Part shown: in pieces, positions 1-10,500 of the stretch
Layout: every line of letters begins with the position of its first letter
Position numbering within the stretch: position 1 is the first letter of the stretch
Assembly (NCBI RefSeq): GCF_002894645.1
Contig: NZ_NCQY01000020.1
Location: 81,138-145,137, forward strand
From: Salinibacter altiplanensis
Lineage (GTDB): Bacteria; Bacteroidota; Rhodothermia; Rhodothermales; Salinibacteraceae
DNA length: 64,000 nt
Direction: 5' to 3'
Translations under genes and position numbers: made by a program
The notes under the pieces: model-generated
Seen by the model: the letters and a program-made list of their open reading frames with translations, nothing else
Databases searched by the model: none
What the model was told of the DNA's origin: nothing

Positions 1-1692
1 GATGAGGTGCACATGCTGTCGAAGCAGGCGTTCAACGCCCTGCTGAAGACGCTGGAGGAGCCGCCGGCCCACGCCCTCTTCATCTTTGCGACCACCGAGC
101 CGCACAAGGTGCTGCCCACCATCCTCTCGCGGTGCCAGCGGTTCGATTTTCGCCGCATTCCGGTGCCGGAGATCGTGGAGCGCCTACGCGAGATCTGCGA
201 GACCGAAGGGGTGGAGGCCGACGAGGAGAGCCTCATGCTGCTGGCCCGCAAGGGCAACGGGGCGCTCCGAGACGCCCTCTCGGCGTTCGACCAGGCCCTC
301 TCGCTCTGCGGGGCCACGCTGACCTACGGCGAGCTGACCCAGGCCCTCGGCGTGGTGGACCAGGACCTCTTCTTTCGCCTCACCGACCACGTGGCCGCCC
401 AGAGCACGGCGGGCATGATTGAGCTTGTGCGCCACGTGGTGCGCAGCGGGTACGACCTGCAAGAGATCCTGGTGGGGCTGGCCGAGCACCTGCGCAACCT
501 GCTGGTGGCCCACTCGCTGGGCGGGGAGGCCCTGGAGGAAGTTGCGGAGTCGACCCGCACCCGCTACGCCGAGGAGGCCGAGCGCTTCGACGAGGCCGAC
601 CTGCTGCGCCTGCTTACGATGGCCGCGGACACCGAGGACGACATCAAGCAGAGCCCGCAGCCACGCCTCACGCTGGAGACGACGCTCCTGAAGATGGCAC
701 AGCTCCGCCGCTCGGCCGACCTTCGGGCGGTGCTCGACAAGATTGACCGCCTGGAGCAGATGGCCGAGAACGGCGAGCTTCCTGAGACCGTGCCGGGCGA
801 CGGGGCCACCCCCGCCGAGCCCGACGCCCCGAACGCGACCGCGGAGGAGATCAGAGAAGAGCCCCCCGACGCGGCCGCCGAACCCGTCCCCGACTATGGT
901 CCCGAGTCGATGAAGGCGGCGGAGAACGCCTCTCCGAAGCAGGAGTCGTCTGGCGAGGGGCCAACCGATGATGCCGGTGCCGAAGATCTGTCCTCGGATC
1001 CGCCGGACGACGACTCGCTAGGTGACGACTCGCTGGGCGATGATTCGTCAGACGCTGACACGTCGGACGGCGACGCAGGGGACGCGCCGCCGTCTCCCGA
1101 CGCCCCTGCCGGCGGTGCGGACACGACAGAGCCGGACCCGTCCGTCGAGTACAACGACCTCTTCGGGGCACCCGCACTGGGCGGAGACGAATCTTCGGGA
1201 GGGGAGGAGGCGTCGGGTCCGACGGACGCTCGGGCCTCTGCGCCGGACCCAGGGTCGGAGGACTCGGAGGGGGCGACGGCCGCGGTGGCCGAGCCGGCCG
1301 TTGCGTCCAGGTCAGATGCCGACGGGGTGGCCACCGAGTGGCCCCAGATCGTGCAGTCGGTCAAAGAGAATCACATCAGCCTCGGCTCCTTGCTCGGCGA
1401 GGCCGAGCCCACAGAGTACGTCGACGGTACGCTCACCGTCGCTGTCCCCCGAGCCCTCCACCGCGACACCCTGCGCGACCGGCGACGCGTGCTGCTTCGC
1501 CACATCACCGACGCCGTGGACCCCGCGGTTGAGGACCTGCAGTTCGTCGTCGAGTCCACGAACGACGCTGCTGCCGAGGCCGACGCGTCCGGCGAGCTCC
1601 TCAGCCCCCGTGAACAACTGCAGCAGCTCCGCGATACCTACTCGGCCCTTGACGTGCTCTTCAGCGAGTTTGGGGCCGAGCCGGTGTGGTAG
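1..1692 (+). CDS. dnaX: DNA polymerase III subunit gamma/tau, 3' part (5' end outside window)
   Basis: Clamp-loader ATPase subunit of the replicative polymerase. The reading frame is open from base 1, so the gene begins upstream and the Walker A region is missing. The visible 563 residues start in the AAA+ core (DEVHMLSKQAFNALLKTLEE, then the sensor-1 region FATTEPHKVLPTI and the arginine-finger segment SRCQRFDF), followed by the lid and the collar domain to about residue 250. From about 260 to 440 comes a very Asp/Glu/Ser/Pro-rich linker, then a folded C-terminal tau-like segment (VKENHISLGSLLGEAEP onward). The acidic linker fits halophilic adaptation. No programmed-frameshift slippery site was identified in the visible part. 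Identification is secure. Confidence 0.96.
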   Translation, partial: DEVHMLSKQAFNALLKTLEEPPAHALFIFATTEPHKVLPTILSRCQRFDFRRIPVPEIVERLREICETEGVEADEESLMLLARKGNGALRDALSAFDQALSLCGATLTYGELTQALGVVDQDLFFRLTDHVAAQSTAGMIELVRHVVRSGYDLQEILVGLAEHLRNLLVAHSLGGEALEEVAESTRTRYAEEAERFDEADLLRLLTMAADTEDDIKQSPQPRLTLETTLLKMAQLRRSADLRAVLDKIDRLEQMAENGELPETVPGDGATPAEPDAPNATAEEIREEPPDAAAEPVPDYGPESMKAAENASPKQESSGEGPTDDAGAEDLSSDPPDDDSLGDDSLGDDSSDADTSDGDAGDAPPSPDAPAGGADTTEPDPSVEYNDLFGAPALGGDESSGGEEASGPTDARASAPDPGSEDSEGATAAVAEPAVASRSDADGVATEWPQIVQSVKENHISLGSLLGEAEPTEYVDGTLTVAVPRALHRDTLRDRRRVLLRHITDAVDPAVEDLQFVVESTNDAAAEADASGELLSPREQLQQLRDTYSALDVLFSEFGAEPVW

Positions 1693-1856
1693 CGGCGGGG
1701 CGGCCGGACCCACCGAGAAGCGAGGCCGGGTGCATGATCAGGGATCGGTTCCGCTCGGCGTCCGTTTCCCTCCTCTGTAGACGCTGGTGGGCCCCATTCA
1801 CTTTCGGCAAACGGCCCTCCCCGCACGAGCCTTTGAATTGAAATGACCCTTTAGCT

Positions 1857-2201
1857 ATGGCCAACCCAGGAGGAATGAACATGCAGGACATGTTCGGGAA
1901 GATGATGGAAATGCAAGAAAAGATGAACGCCGCTCAGGATGAGCTTGCGGACAAGACGGTGACCGCAGAGGCGGGCGGAGGAATGGTGAAGGTTACTGCC
2001 AATGGTGCACAGGAGATTACGGGCATCGACATCGACCCGGAGGCCGTCGACCCGGACGACCTAGAGCTTCTGGAGGACCTCGTAATTGCGGGCGTCAACA
2101 AGGCCCTCGAAGATGCATCCGACATGGCCCAGGAGGAGATGAAGAACTCCATGGGCGGCATGCTGCCACAGGGCATGGACCTCAGCCAGCTCGGCCTCTA
2201 G
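1857..2201 (+). CDS. YbaB/EbfC family nucleoid-associated protein
   Basis: Small DNA-binding protein of 114 residues, the usual family length. It begins with a Met/Gln-rich N-terminus (MNMQDMFGKMMEMQEKMNAA), then the family core with the GGGMVKVTANGAQEITGI stretch and ends with a Met-rich tail. The dnaX-ybaB-recR order is conserved across many bacteria and supports the call; in those genomes the three genes are associated with replication and recombinational repair. The start ATG at 1857 is followed by a second ATG six codons later, so the exact start is not certain. Confidence 0.95.
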   Translation: MANPGGMNMQDMFGKMMEMQEKMNAAQDELADKTVTAEAGGGMVKVTANGAQEITGIDIDPEAVDPDDLELLEDLVIAGVNKALEDASDMAQEEMKNSMGGMLPQGMDLSQLGL

Positions 2202-2296
2202 GCAACGGCGAATGACGAGGAGCGAGTGTTGAGTGCCCTTGAGAAACGCCGCCATTTGCGTCTGGACCCTGACATTCGACAGTCGAGATCGTCGCG

Positions 2297-3016
2297 ATGC
2301 AGTACACCTCGGAGTCCGTCGAAGCCCTCGTGGAGCAGTTTACGAAGCTGCCGACGATCGGGAAGAAGACGGCACGGCGACTGGCCAACTACGTCCTGAA
2401 GATGCCTCAAGAGGAGGTTGAGACCATCGCAAGCGCGCTGCGGTCCGTGAAGGAAGACGTGCAGCGCTGCTCGACCTGCTACGTCGTGGCGGATCAGGAT
2501 CCGTGTCCCATCTGTAGCTCAGACAAGCGCGACGCCTCGACAATTTGTGTCGTGGAGGAGTCGAGCGACCTGATCGCCATCGAGCAGACCAACGAGTACC
2601 GGGGCGTGTACCACGTGCTCGGTGGGGTCATCTCACCACTCGATGGCGTTGGGCCCGACGATCTCCGGGTACACGAGCTGGCTGCGCGCATCGACCCGTC
2701 CTTCGAAGACACGGCGGCCGATGCCGCCCCGGCCCCCGAGACCATGCCCGATGGAGAGGCGGACGACGACGCGGACCCGTCGGAAAACGGGCAGGTGCAG
2801 GAGGGGGAGACGGCAGCGCCGGTCGACGAGGTGATTTTGGCCGTTAATCCCAACGTAGAGGGGGATACGACGGCGTACTACATCACTCAGCTTCTTGAGC
2901 CTTTCGATGTCCGTGTTACGCGCATCGCGCGCGGCCTGCCCATCGGCGGAGATCTAGAGTACGCCGACGAGGCGACTCTTTCACGGGCGTTGGAGGGGCG
3001 TGGGCACGTCGACTAG
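2297..3016 (+). CDS. recR: Recombination mediator RecR with acidic insertion
   Basis: RecR acts with RecO/RecF to load RecA at single-strand gaps. The 239-residue protein has the N-terminal helix-hairpin-helix ([14 protein letters not shown], residues 18-30), a Cys4 zinc finger (C58, C61, C70, C73) and a Toprim domain beginning near residue 81 ([14 protein letters not shown]). RecR is normally about 200 residues; the excess is an Asp/Glu/Pro/Ala-rich insertion at about 133-176 inside the Toprim region, just before [20 protein letters not shown]. The insertion has no Lys or Arg and looks like a halophile-specific surface loop. The gene stands 95 bases after ybaB and is probably co-transcribed. 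Confidence 0.96.
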   Translation: MQYTSESVEALVEQFTKLPTIGKKTARRLANYVLKMPQEEVETIASALRSVKEDVQRCSTCYVVADQDPCPICSSDKRDASTICVVEESSDLIAIEQTNEYRGVYHVLGGVISPLDGVGPDDLRVHELAARIDPSFEDTAADAAPAPETMPDGEADDDADPSENGQVQEGETAAPVDEVILAVNPNVEGDTTAYYITQLLEPFDVRVTRIARGLPIGGDLEYADEATLSRALEGRGHVD

Positions 3017-3075
3017 TGTCCCCGGCCTGTCCCGTGGGCTCTTCCGTCCGGACCCTTCCAATCCGACGACTGCCC

Positions 3076-4278
3076 ATGACGATCACGGTTCTCGGTGCTG
3101 GATCGATCGGTGCCCCTGTTGTCCGCGAGCTCTGTGTGCGGAGCAGTGAGGTGGAGCAGGTACAGGTCTGTGACACCCGGTCGCAGGCGCTAGAACGCCT
3201 GCACGAGCAGGTTGACGCCGATCAGTCTCTGCGCTCCTTTCAGGTCGATGTCCGCGACACCGGTGTGCTGTCTCAGATTGTGAAGGGCAGCGACTGTGTC
3301 ATCAGTTGCGTGCCGGCGACGTTCAACCCTGGGCTAGCAGAGCTGTGCCTCGACGCCGGGGTGCACTTCTGCGACCTCGGGGGAAACGACTCTCTCGTGG
3401 ACGAAGAACTGGCCCTCGACAGGCGGGCCCGGGAAAAGGGGGTCTGGATCGTGCCGAACTGCGGGCTGGCCCCTGGCCTCGTCAACGTCGTGTGTCTGCA
3501 CGGCATCGATCAGCTCGATCGGGCGGAGGCCGCGTGCCTGCGCGTCGGCGATGTGCCGCTGCACCCAGAGCCCCCATTCGACTTCCGCATCTCCTGGTCG
3601 GCCGAGCGCGTTCTGTCGGACTACACGAACCCGGCACAGCTGATCGAGGACGGACAGGTTGTGGAGGCGGACGCCCTCTCGCGCGAGGAGGAGATCCAGT
3701 TTGAGGAGCCCTTTGGCACGATGGAGGCCTTTTGTACGCAGGGGGGGCTGTCCACCCTCACCGATACGTTGGCCGGGCACGTGGAGGCCCTCGATCACAA
3801 GACGATTCGGTGGCCGGGCCACGCCCACCAGATGCGGTTTGTGCTCGGCCTCGGCCTCGCCGAAGAGCGCAAGATCGGGGTGCGCACGCACCTCACCTAC
3901 CGCGACCTCCTGGTGCGCCGTATGCAAAAGCGGCTCGGCGGCGACTACGAAGACGCGGTGCTCATGCGGGTTCTGCTTCGGGGCGAGCAGGAGGGACGGC
4001 CCACGACCCTGGTCTACGAGATGGTGGAGCGGTACGACGTGGAGACGGAGCAGACGGCCGTGATGCGGTGTACAGCCATCCCCACGGTCGTCGCGGCCCT
4101 GTTCCTGGCCCGTGAGGAGACTGTTTCCGCCGGCGGGGCCGACGTGCCCGAAAAGGTGATCCCGCGCGATCAGTTCCTGGAAAAGGTGGCCGACCGCGGG
4201 CTTATCATTCAGAAGGAGCGGCACGACGACCTCCGCGAGATCACGGCCAAGCGTCCCCTTGACGGGCAGCGAGCCTGA
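3076..4278 (+). CDS. Saccharopine dehydrogenase family oxidoreductase
   Basis: NAD(P)-dependent oxidoreductase of the saccharopine dehydrogenase-like family, 400 residues. The ATG at 3076 places the Rossmann motif at the extreme N-terminus (MTITVLGAGSIGAPVVREL), as is normal; the same frame extends upstream to a GTG at 3016 overlapping the recR stop, which would add 20 non-Rossmann residues. The segment CVISCVPATFNPGLAELCLDAG and the following CDLGG match the family's nucleotide-binding half, and the C-terminal half is the substrate domain. Family members act in lysine metabolism or on related amino-acid conjugates; the substrate here cannot be read from sequence. No lysine-pathway neighbours are present. 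Confidence 0.88.
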   Translation: MTITVLGAGSIGAPVVRELCVRSSEVEQVQVCDTRSQALERLHEQVDADQSLRSFQVDVRDTGVLSQIVKGSDCVISCVPATFNPGLAELCLDAGVHFCDLGGNDSLVDEELALDRRAREKGVWIVPNCGLAPGLVNVVCLHGIDQLDRAEAACLRVGDVPLHPEPPFDFRISWSAERVLSDYTNPAQLIEDGQVVEADALSREEEIQFEEPFGTMEAFCTQGGLSTLTDTLAGHVEALDHKTIRWPGHAHQMRFVLGLGLAEERKIGVRTHLTYRDLLVRRMQKRLGGDYEDAVLMRVLLRGEQEGRPTTLVYEMVERYDVETEQTAVMRCTAIPTVVAALFLAREETVSAGGADVPEKVIPRDQFLEKVADRGLIIQKERHDDLREITAKRPLDGQRA

Positions 4279-4298
4279 CGGACGGGCCGTTCCTGTGC

Positions 4299-4329
4299 TT
4301 GACGAAAGAGGCGGCGCATCTTACGTTTG
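4299..4329 (+). promoter_or_regulatory. Bacteroidota-type promoter upstream of sprA
   Basis: TTG at 4299-4301, a 20-base spacer, and TACGTTTG at 4322-4329 match the Bacteroidota primary sigma consensus (TTG, about 19-21 bases, TAnnTTTG) exactly in the -7 element. Transcription would start near 4335, leaving a leader of about 195 bases before the sprA start at 4531. Confidence 0.55.
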
Positions 4330-4530
4330 CAATGAAGATCCACTGAGGCGAAGTGCAGTGGCACACCTCCAGTTCGCGATCCCTATTCCCGACCCACCGC
4401 TGCGCATCGGCACGAACCGCTACAGGTTTTTTCAGACACGCACCGGGCCTTCTCCGCACGTTGAACCGGAGCGCCGGTGCACGCCGTAGCATCTCGGAGT
4501 CTCATCGGACCCGTGCCGTTGATCTCGATC

Positions 4531-7500
4531 ATGTCGTCGCCGTCCCGGCTCCCCTGTGCAGGGGGGGCGCGACGAGAGCGCGTGTATGTGGTGGCGATGG
4601 CGGTGCTCCTGGCCTGGGGGCTTCCCGGGCTCCTGCCGCTGGCCCGAGCGCAGGTGGTGCCGCTTCCCGATACGACCGCCCCCGACACGACCACTTCTGC
4701 CCCGACCCTGCTCCCGGATGGGCCGCCCTCCCCACTGGGAGACAGTGCGGCGGGGCCAGGGCGGATGAGCGGTGCTCGCGCATCTCAGGGCCAGCGTCTC
4801 ACAGCGTCGCCCCCGCCCCCCGATACAGGCGTCGTCGGTCGGTACCTGCCGGCACGGCGTGGGCGGTCGGTCCGCCTGTTTGAACGAACGTCTCCGTTTT
4901 TGGGGCCGCGTGCCCCGACGGCCGACGCGCAGTCGGTCACGCTGGACTCCACTCAGGCCCGCTATGTGGTGACGGACGATGCACGCCGCGGGCGGAGCGT
5001 GGGGATGGACGACGACGCATACCGGCGTGAACGCTACCGTGCCAACCTGGATAAAAACTGGCGCACCCTCGTCAAGCAGCGGCAGGCGGAAAACACAGAC
5101 GGAGGATTTGGGGTCAACATGGTGGTGCCGGGCGGCCAAGGAAGCACCTTCTCCACCGTCTTCGGCAAGCCCCAGGTGGATCTTCGGGTGAACGGCCAGG
5201 CCGACATCAATGCCGGATTTAAGTACCGGAAGAGCGACCAGCAGGTCAACGTCACGGGCGACGCCAGTCAGCTCAACCCCGACTTCAAGCAGGACCTGCG
5301 GCTCGGCATCACGGGCACGATCGGGGACAAGCTACAGATGAACGTCGACTGGGACACGCAGAGTCAGTTTGACTACCAGAACCAGGTCAAGCTCAACTAC
5401 ACCGGCTACGAAGACGAGATCCTACAGAGTGTAGAGGCGGGCAATGTGTCCATGCAGACGCCCTCGCAGCTTATCAATGGGGGGCAGAGCCTCTTCGGAA
5501 TCAAAAGCGAGTTCCAATTCGGCAACCTGAGCCTCACGACCATTGCGAGCCAGCAGGAGGGGCAGTCCAACAGCCTTAGCATCGAAGGGGGTGCGCAGGA
5601 GACGAAGTTTGATCTCACGCCCACGGACTACGACGAGAACCGCCACTTCTTCCTTGGCTACTACTTCCGCAACAATTGGAACCGGGCCCACGAGGACCCG
5701 ACGACGATCCGGACGTTCGAGGGGTTTGACGAGATTACCGAGGTGGAGGTATGGAAGATTACGCAGCAGGTCGGCAACCAAGAAAACACCCGGCAGGCGG
5801 TGGCCGTGGTGGACCTGGGAGAGAATCCGCGGCTGGTACGTGAGGCGGAGGGCTACAGGGAGACGGTGCTGCCCAGGCCGAACGTGGACCAGTACAACGA
5901 GGCCGACCTGGAGGCCCTCCGTGACGGAGAGCAGCGCGCCTCGTCGTACCTGAGTGACTCGGGCACCATGGAACGGTCCCTGGACACGCAACAGGACCTC
6001 CACGCGGGCGAGTTCAAGCGGCTCACACGTGGGCAGGACTATCGCCTCGACAGCCGTTTGGGCTTCCTGTCGCTTCGACAGCGGCTGCGGCCCGACGAGG
6101 CCCTGGCAGTGGCGTTTCGGTACCGGACGAACGATGGGGCCGTGCGTACGGTCGGCGACTTTACGCAGGGGGGCACCACCGGAGGCATCAACGCCGACCG
6201 CCTCGCGCTGAAGCTGCTCCGCCCCACCGACCCGGTCGCGCCGAGCCAGGAGGGGGGGAGCATCGACCCGGCCGCCTGGTACTTGCAGCTACGGAACGTG
6301 TACGACCTCTCGGGGCGGGACTTCAGTCCGGAGAATTTCGAGCTCGACATTGAGTACCAGGCCTCCGGGCAGGGCGCGCGCACGACGCTGCCGGACGTGG
6401 CGGGGCAGAGCACACTGCTTCGGGTGCTTGGGTTGGACCGGGTCGACCAGAACGGCGCCCCCAATCCGGACGACCAGTTCGACTTTCTTCCCCGGACGAT
6501 CAATGCGGACCGGGGGCTGATCTACTTCCCCTATCTCCAGCCGTTTGGGCGGCGCATCCTGGACGCTGCGGCCGAGAACGGGACCCGGACGGCGGGGGAG
6601 CCCTTCGCATTCACGAATTTGTACACCAAAAAGAAAGACAACGCCCGAAAAGAAGACACGCAGAAAGACGTCTATCACGTGCGGGGCTCGTACACCGGAG
6701 GGGCTCAGCAATTCTATGATCTGGAGGCCTTCACGGGGCTGGTCGAGGGATCGGTCGAGGTCACCTCGGGCGGGCAGACCCTGCAAGAGGGCGTCGACTA
6801 CCGGGTGGACTATCAGGGGGGGACGGTAAACATCACCAACGAGTCGTACCTGACCGCCGGGCGAGACATTGAAATCGACTATGAGCAAAACAGCCTCACC
6901 AACATCCAGAAGAAGACCCTGCTTGGGGCGCGGGCGGACTGGGCGATGCGGGACCAGTTTTCCCTCGGGGCCACCGTCATGCGGCTCAGCCAGCAGTCGC
7001 CCGTCGACAAGTTTCGCATCGGACAAGAGCCGATCCAGAACACCATCTGGGGCCTCAACGGCTCGATGGACCTGGAGCCGCAGTGGGTCACGGAGGCGGT
7101 CGACGCCCTGCCGCTCGTGCAGACGCGGACGGAGAGCCAGCTCTCGGTCTCCGGTGAATTTGCGCAGCTCCGCCCCGGACACACCACCACCGATGCCTAC
7201 GAGCGCACCGTGAGCCGGGTGGAAGACAGCGAGACCGACCGGTACGCGTCGGACGAGCGCAATGGGGTCTCCTACATCGACGACTTCGAGGGCTTTGAAA
7301 ATACATTTTCCCTCCGTCAACAGCCGGGCGCCTGGCAGGTGAGCGCGGCGCCCGACTCGACGGCCAACGCCCCGGGCCTCGATGGAGAGACCCCTGGCAC
7401 CTACGACGACGTTCGGCAGCGAACCCACTGGCGGGGCCGCCTCGGGTGGTACCGCCTCAACGAAAACATTCTGGAAGCGATTGGCACCGAGGAGGGGGGC

Positions 7501-10500
7501 GAGGCCACCGATCTCATCAATACCGAAGAGGTCTTCGTGGGCCGGGACACGCAGGGAGAGGCGAACCCCACCCTCCGGACGCTCGACCTTCACTTCAATC
7601 CCTGGCAGCGTGGGGCCTACAACTACACGGGGAATCTGGTGGACTTCTTTCGGGAGCCGCGGAAGGTGTGGGGCGGCATCACGCGCTCGCTCCCGGAGGG
7701 CTACACCGACTTTTCGGTGCAGAACGTTGAGTTCGTGGAGTTCATCGTGAAGGTGTACCCGGAGAACGGCGAGGTCACCGACGGGTCGCGCCTCTATGTT
7801 GACCTCGGGACGATCTCGGAGGATGTGGTCCCGAACCAGCGCATCGACATGGAGGACGGCCTCTCCCTCAACTTCAACGAAGGGGACCTGGGGACCCTCA
7901 GTCGCATTCCCAATGCCGAGCCAGGTGGGGGGATCGACCTGCGGGGCAGCCGGACCCAGGACCTGGGGCTCGACGGGTTGGTGTCCTACACCGACGGCAC
8001 CTACGACGAGCGCCTGCTTGAGCGAGCCTTCTATGCGGGCTTCGTCGAGCACGCGGACAGCCTGGGGGGGAGCATCGGGCAGCTTGGCCTGTCCGCCGAG
8101 CAGCGGCAGCGCCTGCGGGCGGAGATTGCACGCACCGCCGAGGACCCCTCGGCCGACGACTATCACTTCTACGAGAACGATCGGTTCTTCAACACGACGG
8201 AGTTCTTCCCGGACGGGGCCTCCGTGCAGGAGCGCCTGAGTTGGTATCAGGCGGGCCACGAGCTCAACGGCTTCGAGTCGCAGAACGCGCTGGCCGAGGA
8301 GGCGAGCGTGACGCGGGGCGTCTCCCGCTCCCCAGACCGTGAGGCCCTCGACGGGGTTGGGAGCCAGATCAACATCGACAACAACTACTTTCAGTACGCC
8401 GTCCCGCTCAGTGAACTCGACCGGCGTGCCGAGACCGATGGGGGGCCGACCGACTACGTGGTCAGCAAAGTGGGGGCGGAAGAGGACTGGTACAAGGTTC
8501 GCATTCCGGTACAGGCCTTTACGCGCCAGGTGGGCGCCATCGAGAACTTCGATGACATCAAGTCCATCCGCCTGTGGACGACCGGGCACAGAGCGCCCGT
8601 CACGATGCGGTTTGCGTCCCTGGAGCTGGTGGGCAGCCAGTGGCGCGCCTCGGAGCCGGTGGCCCAGCAGCCCGTGGAGGAGGACAGTACCGTCGATGCG
8701 GGGGCGGGGGAGCTGCGGGTGGCCAGCATCAACAACGAGGAGGACCTGCGCTACGAGCCGCCTGCGGGAGCGGTGGTGGGACAGAACCGCACGTCCCGCG
8801 GCGTGCAGCAGCAAAACCGCGAGCAGGCCCTCTTGCTGAATGTCGACCAGCTCGAGCCCGGGCGACAGCGGGGCGTCTTCAAGACGTTCGGGCAGGGGCT
8901 CGACCTGCTCAAGTATTCGAACCTGCGCATGTATACCCATCTGCACGGAACGTCGAGCAGCGCGCAGGTAAAAGACCGACTCCGCGAAAACCTGCGGCTG
9001 TTCGTGCGTCTGGGCTCCGGGGAGACCGGCGACTACTACGAGTACGAGCAGCCGATGCAGCCGGGCGACGTGCCGATGGACGGCGGGTCGCAGGCCCTGT
9101 GGCCGGAGGAGTTCGAGATGAACCTCGTCCTTGAGCGGCTCAACCGACTCAAGCTCCTCCGCGACCAGAGCGGGAGTCCGACGGACGAGTCGTTTTCAAG
9201 CAACGACGTAAACCTGGACATCGGCGACTTCGCGCCGCCGGAGACGGTGCTTCGGGTGCGGGGCACGCCGTCCCTGCAGAACGTACAGACGATCGTCGTC
9301 GGGGTGCGGCACGCGACGGATCCCAACGAGAACCCGCCGGTGCTGCAGGACTTCGAGGTCTGGCTGAATGAGCTGCGCGTGAGTGGGTTCGACGAGCAGA
9401 AGGGCTGGGCCGCCAACGCCAACGCGAGTCTCGACCTCGCGGACTTTGCGTCGGTGGAGGGCAGCCTCCAGCGCCGGACGGACGGATTTGGGGCCTTGTC
9501 CAGCACACTGAGCGAGCGGAAGCAGTCCGACAACACGAGCTGGAACCTGCGCGCCAACCTCAACCTCGACTCGTTCCTCCCCGAGGACCAGGGCTGGCGC
9601 ATGCCCGTCACCATGCAGGTCCAGTCGAACCGCACGACGCCTCGCTTCGACCCCAACCGGGGCGACGTGGAGGTCCAGAGCGTGGCACGGCAATTCGACG
9701 CCCTGCCCGACAGCGACCTGGATTCGTTGGGCGCCGACCGGTACGACGGAGACCTTTCCAGTGACCAAATTCGGCAACGGCTGAAAGACAGCGTGCGCAC
9801 GGCGGCCGAGACGCGCAGCCTACGCCGCACGATGACGGCCGATGTCTCGAAGCAAGGGTCCGACGCGTGGTGGCTCCGAAAGACCGTCGATGGCCTCTCG
9901 CTGAGCTTTTCCTACCTCGACCAGTCGCGACGCAACCCACAGCGCCGGATCAATGACCGGTGGAGTTGGACGGGCGACGTGCAGTACCAACTCGACTTTG
10001 GGCGGCCCCGGACCGTGAACCCTTTTGGCTTCTTGCCCGACGCGCCGGTGCTTGGCACGCTGGCAGGCCTCTCGTTCAACTATGTGCCCCGCTCGCTCTC
10101 GTTCTCGATGAACGCAGAGCGGGAGGCCCAGACGACTCGAAGTCGCCCCTCGGGGCTCCGTACCACGCAAGACCAACCCCTGCGGGTGGCCTTTCCCCTT
10201 CGGAAGCAGCAGCAGTTCGATCACCGTCGTACCTTTAGCCTCCAGTACGATCCTTTTGGCTTCCTGAGTCTCAGCTTCGACACCAACACACGCCAGAACT
10301 TCGACGACGCCGCCTCACGAAACGAAACGAATGTCATCATCAGCGGCGAACGCGTTCGGGATACGGTGCTTACCGACATTGGCATTCCCCGCGACAGCAC
10401 CGCGGACTTCTTCGACAATCTGGACGACTTTGGGCTGGCCGATCGGGACCTCACCGCCGACGATGAGGGAGACACGGTCTTCTTTGAGAACCGGCTGTTC

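Noticed and set aside
6289-8946. Long minus-strand open frame of 885 codons opposite sprA
   Set aside because: It is the complement of well-conserved SprA coding sequence in a G+C-rich genome; its residues are His/Pro/Leu/Arg-rich with no family features.
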